Shown here: piece by piece, positions 1 to 7,971 of the stretch
Layout: every line of letters begins with the position of its first letter
How positions within the stretch are numbered: position 1 is the stretch's first letter
Source of the DNA: Chloroflexi bacterium CFX4
GTDB taxonomy: Bacteria; Chloroflexota; Anaerolineae; Aggregatilineales; UBA2796
Assembly: GCA_021404685.1 (NCBI GenBank)
Contig: QWHC01000025.1
Coordinates: 1 to 49,153 of the forward strand
Direction of reading: 5' to 3'
DNA length: 49,153 bases
The notes under the pieces: model-generated
Seen by the model: the letters and a program-made list of their open reading frames with translations, nothing else
Databases searched by the model: none
Told to the model about the DNA's origin: nothing
Translations under genes and position numbers: made by a program

Positions 1-86
1 AATGGAGTCTCTTTCGAGAAGGACGGCAGGCGTTTCTCCGCGCCACCTCACCGCCGCTCGTAGTTTAGTGTCGCCCCTCAGCCGCC

Positions 87-104
87 TGCGGGGAAAGGGT
101 TAGA
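87..104. repeat. Half copy of dispersed intergenic palindromic repeat (copy A)
   Basis: Positions 87-99 are identical to 2471-2483, the right arm of a fuller copy, and are followed by a similar TTAG tail. The left arm is missing or diverged. The rest of 1-169 has no convincing gene; it looks like decayed repeat or intergenic DNA. Confidence 0.5.
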
Positions 105-169
105 GGTTGGCTAGGTGATCCCCACGCCTGCAAGGGAAAGCCACGCTCCTGAATGGGCTGCATATAGGT

Positions 170-175
170 TATAAT
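170..175 (+). promoter_or_regulatory. Probable -10 element upstream of the SRAP gene
   Basis: A perfect TATAAT lies 38 bases before the chosen ATG at 214. No good -35 box is visible at the expected spacing, so this rests on the -10 match and its position. Confidence 0.45.
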
Positions 176-213
176 AGAGTTAAATAAGTACACTTGTGCG
201 AAAGGGAATCGGC

Positions 214-819
214 ATGTGTGGACGATATGCAGTCAGCACGCCAACCGAACAGCTTGCAACGCACTTCAATGCCCAAATGCCCTCTGAATGGCAGCCGCGC
301 CGCAACGCTGCGCCAAGCCAAAACTTACCCGTCTTGCTCAATGATGGCAGCCGCCGCATTCACCTGCTGAACTGGGGCTTCGTGCCGCCGTGGGCGCCCA
401 GCACGCGCCTGATCAACGCCCGTGCCGAAACGCTCACCGAAAAGCCAACCTTTCGCAGTGCCTTTCAACGGCGGCGCTGCCTCGTGCTTGCCGATGCCTT
501 CTATGAATGGCAGGCAAAGGGTAAACGCAAACAACCTATGCGCTTTGCTCTGAGCAGCGCGGCGCCCTTTGCCTTTGCCGGGCTGTGGGAACAGCGCGAG
601 GAGACAACCGCTTTCCTGATCATCACCACCACGCCGAACGCGCTGGTCGCGCCCGTTCACAACCGAATGCCCGTCATCCTGCCGCCGGAAGCATATGCAG
701 TCTGGCTGGATAAAACGACGCCCATCGAAGCGCTCCAGCCCTTGCTGGTTGCCTTCCCTGCCGATCAAATGACCTGCACCGAAGCGGACTCCGCTTTGTT
801 ACGTGATTTCACCGCCTGA
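214..819 (+). CDS. SRAP domain protein (HMCES/YedK family)
   Basis: SRAP proteins bind abasic sites in single-stranded DNA and form a thiazolidine crosslink through Cys2, which shields the lesion during replication. I start at ATG 214, not the in-frame GTG at 196, because this gives the obligatory Met-Cys-Gly-Arg-Tyr N-terminus and an AAAGGGA ribosome site at 201-207. The 201-residue length suits the family. Visible family features are the N-terminal MCGRY, an early N-A-A-P motif, 'NARAET' and 'CLVLADAFYEW' in the core, and the 'HNRMPVIL' block carrying the active-site His. It is followed after 32 bases by a lipoprotein gene of unrelated function. Family assignment is firm; the role in abasic-site repair is inferred from the family. 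Confidence 0.93.
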   Translation: MCGRYAVSTPTEQLATHFNAQMPSEWQPRRNAAPSQNLPVLLNDGSRRIHLLNWGFVPPWAPSTRLINARAETLTEKPTFRSAFQRRRCLVLADAFYEWQAKGKRKQPMRFALSSAAPFAFAGLWEQREETTAFLIITTTPNALVAPVHNRMPVILPPEAYAVWLDKTTPIEALQPLLVAFPADQMTCTEADSALLRDFTA

Positions 820-851
820 CCATACTCAATATGAGAGAGTGAGTTGCCTAA

Positions 852-1937
852 ATGCGCCGTTTTTTGCCTTTATTGTTCCTTCTTATCGTAGTTGGCTGCG
901 GCAGCGCACCCACTGAACCGCCAGTGCCGCCGCCGCCGACTCGTTCAGCAGCGTTGGCGGCTGATGGCGCACGGTTGCCCAGCGGCAGCCTAATCATGGT
1001 TCAGAACAATCAGCGCATTGCCCTGCTGCCTGAAGGGCGCAGCTTGCCTATCTCTGACGCACAATTCGGCGTGCGCGGCGCACCAAACGGACGCTACGGT
1101 GTGGCATTTGCACCGAATGGCAGTGCCTTCGACTTGCTCTTGATTGACTATGGGCAAACGCCGCCCGAAATGCGAGAGATTGCCGAAGGGCAGGGGCTGA
1201 TCAATCCTGTCGTCACTTGGCAAGCGGACTCCAGCGGCTTTGCCTTTTATGATTTTCCGCTCTTTGGCGGATTGCGCGGCACGCTGAATACGCTTTACTA
1301 TTACAGAATAAGTGATGGGCAAAGCCGCGCCTTGCTGCCAAGCGAGAGCATCAGCGGCGGGCGGGCGGCGGCACTTGCCTTCTCGCCAAACGGCATTTAC
1401 CTGCTCTATGCGGTGCTGAGCGAAGATACTGAGGCAATTGGCGCGCAAAGCGGCGCAGGCTACTTGCTAAATCTGCTGGGTGGGCAGCCGATTGCCCTTG
1501 CCGCAGACGCATTGCTCGGCTTTAGCGGCTGGCTGGGCGATAGCAGCGGCTTCCTGACCGTCCGTGATGATCCGCAGAGCGGACGGAGCATCGCAGCACT
1601 GCACCGCCTGACGCAGCTTGCCACACCTATCCGCCTAACGCCAGAGGACGGCGACGACACGCTGATCGCCAGCGCACCGGATGGCAGCCGTTTGGTGGTT
1701 GCCTCACGCGGGGAAAGCGGCGGGCTGCTGAGTTTGCTCTCTGCTGATGGCAGCGGGCGGCAAGTGCTGCATCGTTTGGCAGTCGGGCAGAGCATATCTG
1801 CCTTGCTGTGGGCAGAAGCAGAGACTATCTATTTCAGTGTTTCAAGCAGCGAAGGCGACCAAACATGGCGCATGGCGCCTGATGGCAGCACACCTACGCA
1901 GATCGCAGAGGGCGTGCTGCAAAGTGTAGTTCGCTAG
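852..1937 (+). CDS. Lipoprotein with WD40/TolB-like beta-propeller repeats
   Basis: The N-terminus is a short basic segment, a run of Leu/Phe/Val and a lipobox ending V-V-G-C at about residue 16, so this is a likely lipoprotein. A Pro-rich stretch follows, then about 320 residues with repeated 'W..DSSGF' and 'FSPNG/APNG' elements typical of TolB/WD40-like propeller blades. The role is unknown; such proteins are usually extracellular binding scaffolds. It sits 32 bases after the SRAP gene and 31 before a small membrane protein gene, so the three may be co-transcribed. Confidence 0.7.
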   Translation: MRRFLPLLFLLIVVGCGSAPTEPPVPPPPTRSAALAADGARLPSGSLIMVQNNQRIALLPEGRSLPISDAQFGVRGAPNGRYGVAFAPNGSAFDLLLIDYGQTPPEMREIAEGQGLINPVVTWQADSSGFAFYDFPLFGGLRGTLNTLYYYRISDGQSRALLPSESISGGRAAALAFSPNGIYLLYAVLSEDTEAIGAQSGAGYLLNLLGGQPIALAADALLGFSGWLGDSSGFLTVRDDPQSGRSIAALHRLTQLATPIRLTPEDGDDTLIASAPDGSRLVVASRGESGGLLSLLSADGSGRQVLHRLAVGQSISALLWAEAETIYFSVSSSEGDQTWRMAPDGSTPTQIAEGVLQSVVR

Positions 1938-1968
1938 GCGCTGTCTATCAGAAAGATACACAAAAGCT

Positions 1969-2385
1969 ATGGATGATATTCTGAACCGCCGCCGACGCGG
2001 TATGGGCTGTATGTTAATTTTCGTTCTGGTCTTTCTTTGCGTTGGATCATCAATCCTTGCTTTAGATCGCGTCTGTGTTTCGGCGCTTAGTTGGCGGGTA
2101 CCCGTTCACCCGGAGTCGGTCATCACGCGGCAGCGCCACAACTTCCTGACAGCGAACGGCATGGGACAGAGCGTCACAACCTACTTTGTGCCGGGCGCGC
2201 CGCGTGAGATTGATGCATGGTATAACCGCCAAGTGGGCGAGAAGCTGAACGCGCTAGGGCGCAGTCCTGAACTTTCATTCTACTATAACATCACCTCTGT
2301 GGCGAAAAACGTTGGCTTCGCTGAGGACGGCGTGAACACGCAATTGATCGTGATCGCGCACTGCTTAAGCAGCCGCGCCGAATAG
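1969..2385 (+). CDS. Small single-pass membrane protein, unknown function
   Basis: 138 residues. A basic N-terminus (R-R-R-R) precedes one hydrophobic segment at about residues 13-33, suggesting a type II anchor with a roughly 100-residue external domain. I recognise no family. The region has a Tyr-rich stretch (SFYYNITS) and one Cys near the end. It starts 31 bases after the lipoprotein gene and is followed by a repeat-containing gap, so it probably ends this transcription unit. Confidence 0.6.
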   Translation: MDDILNRRRRGMGCMLIFVLVFLCVGSSILALDRVCVSALSWRVPVHPESVITRQRHNFLTANGMGQSVTTYFVPGAPREIDAWYNRQVGEKLNALGRSPELSFYYNITSVAKNVGFAEDGVNTQLIVIAHCLSSRAE

Positions 2386-2443
2386 AAGCGATTTCAAAAC
2401 CTGTGTCAGGTTTGCCTCTCAACCTTGCCCTTTAGCAGATACC

Positions 2444-2490
2444 CACACCCTCCGCTTCCCTTTCCCTGCTTGCGGGGAAAGGGATAGGGG
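2444..2490. repeat. Dispersed intergenic palindromic repeat (copy B)
   Basis: Two 12-base arms at 2458-2469 and 2472-2483 pair with one G-T wobble around a 2-base loop, giving a stem of C/T-rich and G/A-rich strands. The 26 bases at 2444-2469 match 44105-44130 at 25 positions. The rest of the 300-base gap 2386-2685 is AT-rich leader DNA before the WXG100 gene with no clear gene or -35/-10 pair. Confidence 0.7.
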
Positions 2491-2685
2491 TTTTTCCCAA
2501 GCACTCTATGCCTTGTTTGTTAGAGCGTTTTTGTTTAGCCGCGAATTATATAAGCACTTGAATCAAACCTGTAAAAATGTTGCAAAAGTAACCTGTGCCA
2601 AGCTATTGAAGGCTATCAAATTAAGTAAAAATTCATTTAGAATGAGAAAAGAACTCATACGCAAACGCATGAAAGGAAATACGTT

Positions 2686-3792
2686 TTGAGCGCACCAAAA
2701 ATTCAGGCAGACTATAGCAGTCTGGGTGATATCGCTAAACATTTTGCCTCCAAAGCGCAAGAGACCAACAATCTAATTCAAACCGTTGGGCGCTGCATCG
2801 AGAGCTTGCAGCGTGGTGGCTGGCTTGGCAAAGGCGCTAACCAATTCTACGCAGAAATGCAGAACGAAGTTTCGCCTGCCATGCAGCGCCTTCGTGCTGC
2901 GCTGGATGATGCCAGCAGCGCAACCTCGCGCATTGCTCAGGCGATGGAGCAGCACGAACGTGAGGCGGGCGCACTCTTTATGAACGGCGGTACGGGCGGC
3001 GGTACAGGCTCAGGCGATGCGAGCGGCGTTGGCAGCACAACGGGCGGTGGCAGCCTTATGGATCGCGTCACCAACTTTATGCGTGATATGATCGCGGGTG
3101 GTGCCGATAACCGCAATGGCTTCGTAAAAGCGCTTAATAAGCTGCTCGGCACCGGCGTTGGCGAGGCAGTCGGCAAGGCAGCCGAACATTTCCTCAAGCA
3201 TGGCAGCGATGCCTTCAAAAAGGCGCTAGGCGGACTCGGTGGCGGCTTCCTAAGTGGTGCCGTAGACCTTGCCTTTGCCTATATCAACGGTACGCCTATC
3301 AATGGCAACGCGGTCTTTGATCAGTTGACTAGCGGCGGCATTCAAGGGCTGATTGGGTTGCATCCAATTGGGCGCGGCGTGCTGTTAGCAGATGCCGGCA
3401 TCCAGATCGTTGGGCAGGCAGCCGCACAGGGTGCTGCGAACAACGCGGATTGGCTCTCGAACAATAATTTGGCGCGTGCCGAGAATATTCGCCAAACAGC
3501 GGGACGCTTTGGCACCGCGTTGGATAACCTGAGCATTGATAACCGCATTGATGGTATCGTCGGCGCAGTTCGCAGTGGCGTCCAAAACGGCGACTTTTTG
3601 GGTGCAGTTGGCGGTGTTGGCACGGAACTTGGTCGGTTCTTGGTTGGCGGCGTTGGCGGCACCGTTGTGGAAGGCGGTATACTGGCGTGGCACACTGGCG
3701 CCGGCTTGGCATCGCGGGCTGGCGATGCCATCGGCAGTCTCACCAGCAGTGCAGCCGACAAAGTTAGCGGCTTCTTCAGATCGCTATTCTAA
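2686..3792 (+). CDS. WXG100-domain protein with long Gly-rich hydrophobic C-terminus
   Basis: Residues 1-98 look like a WXG100 helical hairpin: the turn contains W-L-G at residues 46-48, with amphipathic helices on both sides and the pattern 'G.GA..F'. Such domains are small secreted type VII (ESX-like) substrates or the N-terminal targeting part of larger ones. A Gly/Ser/Thr linker (about 99-124) leads to a 240-residue domain of Gly/Ala-rich hydrophobic helices with no recognised enzyme motif. I do not see the YxxxD/E export signal at the end of the second helix. The start is TTG at 2686, with GAAAGGA at 2671-2677. The next gene, 134 bases on, may be a chaperone partner. No secretion ATPase lies in the window. 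Alternatively this is a membrane-associated scaffold unrelated to secretion. Confidence 0.75.
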   Translation: MSAPKIQADYSSLGDIAKHFASKAQETNNLIQTVGRCIESLQRGGWLGKGANQFYAEMQNEVSPAMQRLRAALDDASSATSRIAQAMEQHEREAGALFMNGGTGGGTGSGDASGVGSTTGGGSLMDRVTNFMRDMIAGGADNRNGFVKALNKLLGTGVGEAVGKAAEHFLKHGSDAFKKALGGLGGGFLSGAVDLAFAYINGTPINGNAVFDQLTSGGIQGLIGLHPIGRGVLLADAGIQIVGQAAAQGAANNADWLSNNNLARAENIRQTAGRFGTALDNLSIDNRIDGIVGAVRSGVQNGDFLGAVGGVGTELGRFLVGGVGGTVVEGGILAWHTGAGLASRAGDAIGSLTSSAADKVSGFFRSLF

Positions 3793-3926
3793 GCACAGCC
3801 AACTGACGACCCTGTCTGCCTGTTAGCAGCGAAAAATCCCATAAATATGGAGAGGGCTATACAGCGCCAAAAGCCTGTCAATGCCCTCTAATCCTGAAGA
3901 CATAAGCGAAAACGGAGTGAAACATT

Positions 3927-4730
3927 ATGACGAACCCAACAAGCGGCGCACAAGAGAGCGTGCCAGCCATGCTGCTCGATCTGAGCGATTATGAAGTGGC
4001 GATGATCCTACGCCAGCTTGGCGCGCCGCGCCTGCCCGGCTTTGTGCCAGAAGTGATCATTGATGCCAATGCTGAAGCAATTTTGCAGGGCGTGTTGCTG
4101 GCGCGTGGCTTGGCAGCCCTGACGCCTGAAGGCACGGTTGCCATCGAAGATGGCGCGATGGCAATTGTGGGCGCAGGTGCGCTCTTTGGCGCAGCACTCT
4201 CGCTGACTACCGCTAACGAGCAGAATCAGGTTGGACAGCACTGGTTCTATATCGCGCCCGGACTCACGGTTTACCACAGCGCGATCTTGCCGCGTGTGCA
4301 GCGCTTCCAGACCGTGCCAGATGGCCTTGCAATGACGGTCATGCTGGCGCAGTTGATGGGCATTGATCCAAACGCCACGGTGAAACCTGCCAGCGAAGGC
4401 ACCACCATGCCCTTGAGCATTTGGGAGCGCATCACAGAGCAGAATCGGGCAGGCGAACAAGCAGCACTCGCACAGGAACTGGCAAGCCTAGACGCGCCTG
4501 CGGAAGTAACCGCCGCTGTCACGCAGCCTTCCCGCCGCATGATCGTCTCGATGGTCTATCCGCGTGCGGATGGCAACGTAGACGCCGATATGCTGATCGT
4601 GCTGGCAACGGCAAATGGTTTCTGGTTGGTGCGGGTTGAGGGTGATACCGTTGAGATGACGCCCGCCAATAGCCGCGAAACGCTGGACGCGCTGGCAGAT
4701 TTGGTGACGCAGCGCGCACGCGCCGCCTAA
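3927..4730 (+). CDS. Hypothetical protein, possibly EspG-like partner of the WXG100 protein
   Basis: 267 residues, no signal peptide and no clear membrane span, so probably cytoplasmic. The first 75 residues show a Leu-Glu-rich helix, 'LGAPRLPGF', then 'LLARGLAAL' and an acidic stretch. This arrangement recalls EspG/ESX secretion-associated chaperones (helix, L-P motif, then a Leu-x-x-Arg-Gly-Leu helix), and the length also fits. The resemblance is by eye only. The middle part is Thr/Ala/Leu rich and the C-terminal 60 residues look like alternating beta strands. Position directly after a WXG100 gene supports, but does not prove, a chaperone role. A perfect stem-loop terminator follows at 4754-4784. 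Confidence 0.55.
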   Translation: MTNPTSGAQESVPAMLLDLSDYEVAMILRQLGAPRLPGFVPEVIIDANAEAILQGVLLARGLAALTPEGTVAIEDGAMAIVGAGALFGAALSLTTANEQNQVGQHWFYIAPGLTVYHSAILPRVQRFQTVPDGLAMTVMLAQLMGIDPNATVKPASEGTTMPLSIWERITEQNRAGEQAALAQELASLDAPAEVTAAVTQPSRRMIVSMVYPRADGNVDADMLIVLATANGFWLVRVEGDTVEMTPANSRETLDALADLVTQRARAA

Positions 4731-4753
4731 ACAATACGCGCAACGACTGCAAG

Positions 4754-4784
4754 CAGCCCTTAGTCTTCCTAAGGGCTGTTTTTG
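4754..4784 (+). terminator. Intrinsic terminator after the WXG100/EspG-like pair
   Basis: A perfect 10-bp stem (4754-4763 with 4769-4778) with a 5-base loop, followed by a run of five T at 4779-4783. It lies 24 bases after the stop codon at 4730. Confidence 0.9.
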
Positions 4785-4892
4785 TTATCTGAACGGTTGT
4801 TATTTGAAAGGTATTGTCCAAAAGTTGCCAGGCTTGCCCATTTCGCCTACGATCTAGGCAGATTTTTGCTTTTCAACATGGAGTTTCCAACA

Positions 4893-5285
4893 ATGGCTGT
4901 CAGCCTACCCGAAAATCTGCGCGATTTGTTCACGCGCCCAATCCCTTGCGCTTTGGCAACCGTTATGCCCGATGGTCAGCCGCAAGTGACGCCCGTCTGG
5001 TTCGACTTTGACGGTGAGCATATCATTGTGAACACCGCCCGCGGACGCCAAAAAGACCGCAACATGCGCCGCGATGCCAAAGTGACCGTCCTCATTATTG
5101 ACCCTGAGAATCAATACCACTGGGCAGAGGTGCGCGGCGTGATTGCCGAAGAAACTGAAGAAGGCGCGCATGATGTCATCAAAAAGCTCGCGCTCAAATA
5201 TCGCGGCAGGGAAGAATATGAATTGGCGGAAGGCGAGGTGCGCGTCACCTACAAAATCGCCATGCAAAAGATCAATGGGCGTTAA
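4893..5285 (+). CDS. PPOX-class F420-dependent oxidoreductase (split-barrel flavoprotein fold)
   Basis: Members of this family of about 130 residues bind F420 or FMN in a split beta-barrel and reduce varied substrates. Hallmarks seen are 'ALATVMPDGQPQVTPVWFD' near residue 20, 'NTARGRQKDRNMRRDAKV' (the phosphate-binding Arg-Lys loop) and 'VRGVIAEE'. ATG 4893 gives 130 residues, with GGAG 9 bases upstream; an in-frame ATG at 4878 would add five residues. It begins a possible three-gene unit with the esterase (5 bases later) and an SDR. The actual substrate cannot be told, and F420 versus FMN use is inferred from the family. Confidence 0.85.
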   Translation: MAVSLPENLRDLFTRPIPCALATVMPDGQPQVTPVWFDFDGEHIIVNTARGRQKDRNMRRDAKVTVLIIDPENQYHWAEVRGVIAEETEEGAHDVIKKLALKYRGREEYELAEGEVRVTYKIAMQKINGR

Positions 5286-5290
5286 ACAGC

Positions 5291-5953
5291 ATGTCCGAAG
5301 AACTGCATACGACCGCTGAACACCTTGAGATCGGCGGTGTGCCGTGCCGCGTGCGCGTGCCGCAAAGCGCAAACGCACATCCACTGCTGGTGATGTTGCA
5401 CGGCTTTGAAGGCGATGAAGACGCACCGTGGGTGTTCAGCCGTGCGGCAAGCGCCGAATGGCTGATCGTGAGCCCGCGTGCGCCCTTGAAGGCGCCTAAT
5501 CAGGGCTATTCATGGTTCAGGTTTGAGGTGGGCAAAACCGATCCCGCCACTTTGCAAGAGGCACTCGTTTACCTTGATAGCTTGATCGCAGGTATCAAAC
5601 AGCGCTACACGGTGGATGATACGCGCTTGGTGATGCTCGGCTTTTCGCAAGGCGCCTCGATGGCGTATGCTTACATGCTGGCAGAGCCAACGCGCCTGCG
5701 TGGCGTTGTCTCGTTGGGTGGCTTCATTCCCGGCTATCTGACCAAGCAGATCATCCCGCCCTTGGGCAATCTGCCAGTGCTGATCCTGCACGGCACAGAA
5801 GATGACGTGATTCCAGTCGAAATTGCGCGCAAAAACCGCGATCTGCTGACCACGCACGACGCCCAAGTCACCTTTTTTGAGGAAGCGGTTGGGCATCGCG
5901 TGGGTGCGGGCGGAATGCGTTTACTGACGCAGTGGCTGGCAGAACGGCTATGA
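5291..5953 (+). CDS. Alpha/beta hydrolase, phospholipase/carboxylesterase type
   Basis: A 220-residue cytosolic esterase of the predicted-esterase family. The oxyanion-hole region 'MLHGFEG' is near residue 35, the nucleophile elbow G-F-S-Q-G has Ser119, and the likely acid and base are Asp171 or Asp172 (GTEDDV) and His202 (VGHRV). Family members hydrolyse small carboxyl esters. It starts 5 bases after the PPOX gene and its stop overlaps the ATG of the SDR gene (ATGA), which indicates translational coupling. Confidence 0.88.
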   Translation: MSEELHTTAEHLEIGGVPCRVRVPQSANAHPLLVMLHGFEGDEDAPWVFSRAASAEWLIVSPRAPLKAPNQGYSWFRFEVGKTDPATLQEALVYLDSLIAGIKQRYTVDDTRLVMLGFSQGASMAYAYMLAEPTRLRGVVSLGGFIPGYLTKQIIPPLGNLPVLILHGTEDDVIPVEIARKNRDLLTTHDAQVTFFEEAVGHRVGAGGMRLLTQWLAERL

Positions 5954-6699
5954 GCTACAGCGCGCCTTTTTCGGTGGATTTGCGCGGCAAAGTGGCGCTC
6001 GTCACGGGCGGCGGCGCTGATGTCGGACGGGCGATTGTCTTGGCGTTGGCAGCCGCTGGCGCTGCGGTTGGCATTGGCGACCTGAATCCAGATCGTTCCG
6101 ACGCGCTGGCTGAAGCGATCACGGCACAGGGCGGGCGCGCTTTCGCTTTTCAAGGCGATGTCTCGAACAAATATCAGGCATCTGCCCTGATTGAGGCAGT
6201 GCGGGATCGCTTTGAACATCTGCACATCTTGGTGAATGCGGCTGGCACGCTGCGCGCTGCGCCATTCGTCAAGATTGACGAGTATGATTGGCGGCGCATC
6301 ATCGAGATCAACCTGACTGGCACCTTCTTCATGACTCAGCTTGCCAGCCGCGTCATGATCGAGGAAGGCGGCGGCGTGATCGTCAACCTTGCCAGCGCTT
6401 ATGGGCATTCGCTGCCCTTGGCAGACCATGCGCCTTATGTTGCCAGCAAAGCCGCCATCATCGGCATGACCCGTGAGGCTGCCCGCGAACTTGCGCCGCA
6501 AGGCGTTCGCGTCAACGCGATCTGCCCTGCCGAGATTGCGCTGCCCAACGTGCCGCTGCCTGCCACCACGCACAACCCGCAGGGCAGGCTTGGCACGCCT
6601 GAGGAAGTGGCATCCGTGGTGCTATTCCTGTGTTCGGATGCAGCGCGCTTTGTGACAGGGCAAGCGTTGCACGTGGATGGCGGACTCGCTATGCCGTGA
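5950..6699 (+). CDS. SDR-family NAD(P)-dependent oxidoreductase
   Basis: A classical short-chain dehydrogenase/reductase of 249 residues. The Rossmann motif T-G-G-G-A-D-V-G is near residue 18, the structural Asn-Ala-Ala-Gly (NAAG) motif is at about residue 95, and the catalytic set is Ser in 'LASAYG', then Tyr-x-x-x-Lys (YVASK). The terminal 'VTGQALHVDGG' is typical of this family. ATG 5950 overlaps the esterase stop by 4 bases; an upstream GTG at 5932 would overlap more and is less likely. The substrate is unknown. A repeat palindrome at 6727-6752 follows and faces the convergent BMP gene. Confidence 0.9.
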   Translation: MSYSAPFSVDLRGKVALVTGGGADVGRAIVLALAAAGAAVGIGDLNPDRSDALAEAITAQGGRAFAFQGDVSNKYQASALIEAVRDRFEHLHILVNAAGTLRAAPFVKIDEYDWRRIIEINLTGTFFMTQLASRVMIEEGGGVIVNLASAYGHSLPLADHAPYVASKAAIIGMTREAARELAPQGVRVNAICPAEIALPNVPLPATTHNPQGRLGTPEEVASVVLFLCSDAARFVTGQALHVDGGLAMP

Positions 6700-6724
6700 G
6701 GGCAAACTTACCCACCCCTAATGA

Positions 6725-6757
6725 TTCCCTTTCCCTGCCAGCAGGGAAAGGGTAGAG
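6725..6757. repeat. Dispersed intergenic palindromic repeat (copy C)
   Basis: The best copy: 6727-6738 and 6741-6752 form a perfect 12-bp inverted repeat around CA. It lies between the convergent SDR and BMP genes and could also act as a two-way terminator, although no T-run follows on either strand. Confidence 0.75.
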
Positions 6758-6795
6758 TCAGCCAGAGACCACTGCCAAAGCGTACACACGCAGCG

Positions 6796-7836
6796 CTACT
6801 CAGGGCGTGTGCCGTCGCTCTTAAGGCGTCCTTCTGCCAAATCCGCCTGAAGTTGCAGCAGTTCCGCTTTCACCGCCTCTGGGATGACTGTCTCAAAGTC
6901 GTGGAAGGGTGCCAGCGCCACCTCGCCAATGTAGTTCGCCTCTTTCAGGGTGCCGGCTGCCACCTGCTCAATAATATCCGCCACGCCTTCGGTAATCAGC
7001 TTTAAGCCGCTGGTCACAAGGCAGGGCTGTGCCTCTGGCACGGTGAACCACTGGTCAGTATCCACACCGATGCAGTAGCGCGGATTATCGGCTGTGGTGC
7101 GCTTGGCAACTTCCTGCAAGCCGCCATTGCCCGTTTTGCCGCCGCCGCTGAAGATGACATCCGCACCCTGATCCATCGCCTGCGCGGCAGTTTGCGCGCC
7201 CCAGGCGGGGTCTTCAAAGGCGACCACCAGGCTGCCGGGATGGTAGGTTGCCAGAATGCGAATATCAGGCTTGGCAAAGCGTGCGCCGGCCTCAAAGCCC
7301 TCGCGGAAGCGCACCACCGGCGGTAGATCGGTGGGCAGCACCGCGCCAATAATGCCGCTGCGCGAAAGGCGCACTGCCAAGACGCCCGTCAGAAAGCCGA
7401 TCTGGTCTTCGGGGAAGATAAGCCCTGTGAGGTTTGATAAGCGCTCGCCCTTGCCTTCCATCAGCAGTTCGGCGTCCACATCCACCATGATGAAGTGCGT
7501 ATCGGGATATTGCTTGGCTGCCTCAAAAGTTGCATCGCCTAGCGCAAAGCCAACGCTGACGATTACATCATATTCTTGATCGGCAAAGAGGCGCAGGTTG
7601 TTAGCATAATCTTCTGGGTCGGTCGTTTCAATAAAATCTGCAATGCCGCCTAATTTATCGGCAGCCAGTTTGGCGCCTTCCCACGCGCTTTGGTTAAAGC
7701 TGCGGTCATCCACCGGTCCGATATCGGTCACCAGCCCGATCCGAAATTCGGTTTGGGCGCGAATGGCAGGTGGCTTGGCTGCGGAAAGGCTGCCTAGCAC
7801 AGCAGCGATCACAAACAGGGCAATCATACGTCTCAT
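6796..7836 (-). CDS. BMP/PnrA-family substrate-binding protein (ABC transporter)
   Basis: 346 residues with a Sec signal peptide (basic start, Leu/Ile/Ala core, then 'AIRAQT'). The mature protein begins 'FRIGLVTDIGPVDDRSFNQSAWEG', a hallmark of the basic membrane lipoprotein family that binds purine nucleosides for an ABC importer. Also seen are 'GVDTDQW' and 'SGGGKTGNGG'. No lipobox Cys is present, so it is probably not lipidated. I start at 7836 because AGGAG lies 7 bases upstream; the longer reading frame to 7899 lacks such a site. No permease or ATPase gene is adjacent, so its transporter partners must be elsewhere. Confidence 0.9.
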   Translation of the reverse strand: MRRMIALFVIAAVLGSLSAAKPPAIRAQTEFRIGLVTDIGPVDDRSFNQSAWEGAKLAADKLGGIADFIETTDPEDYANNLRLFADQEYDVIVSVGFALGDATFEAAKQYPDTHFIMVDVDAELLMEGKGERLSNLTGLIFPEDQIGFLTGVLAVRLSRSGIIGAVLPTDLPPVVRFREGFEAGARFAKPDIRILATYHPGSLVVAFEDPAWGAQTAAQAMDQGADVIFSGGGKTGNGGLQEVAKRTTADNPRYCIGVDTDQWFTVPEAQPCLVTSGLKLITEGVADIIEQVAAGTLKEANYIGEVALAPFHDFETVIPEAVKAELLQLQADLAEGRLKSDGTRPE

Positions 7837-7889
7837 GTCCCGACTCCTACACGCTGAGCAATTCACGGTTAGGCAGAGATAGGCAAGCG

Positions 7890-7898
7890 ATTGTACCA
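7890..7898 (-). promoter_or_regulatory. Extended -10 promoter for the BMP gene
   Basis: On the minus strand TGG precedes TACAAT, an extended -10 arrangement, 53 bases before the start at 7836. No clear -35 box is visible. Confidence 0.45.
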
Positions 7899-7921
7899 CT
7901 ACGGTGCGCCTTCTGCACAGT

Positions 7922-7951
7922 TTGCTTGCAGGCGCGTCCTTTTGGTATAGT
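7922..7951 (+). promoter_or_regulatory. Promoter for the GT2 / sugar transferase genes
   Basis: TTGCTT (7922-7927) and TATAGT (7946-7951) are separated by 18 bases and lie 20 bases before the ATG at 7972. It is back-to-back with the BMP promoter. Confidence 0.45.
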
Positions 7952-7971
7952 TATTCCCTTGAGAGGCGTCT

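Noticed and set aside
1..63. Open frame at the window start that might be the 3' end of a gene
   Set aside because: Only 20 codons, low-complexity composition, and the region resembles decayed repeat DNA; all three frames are similarly short.
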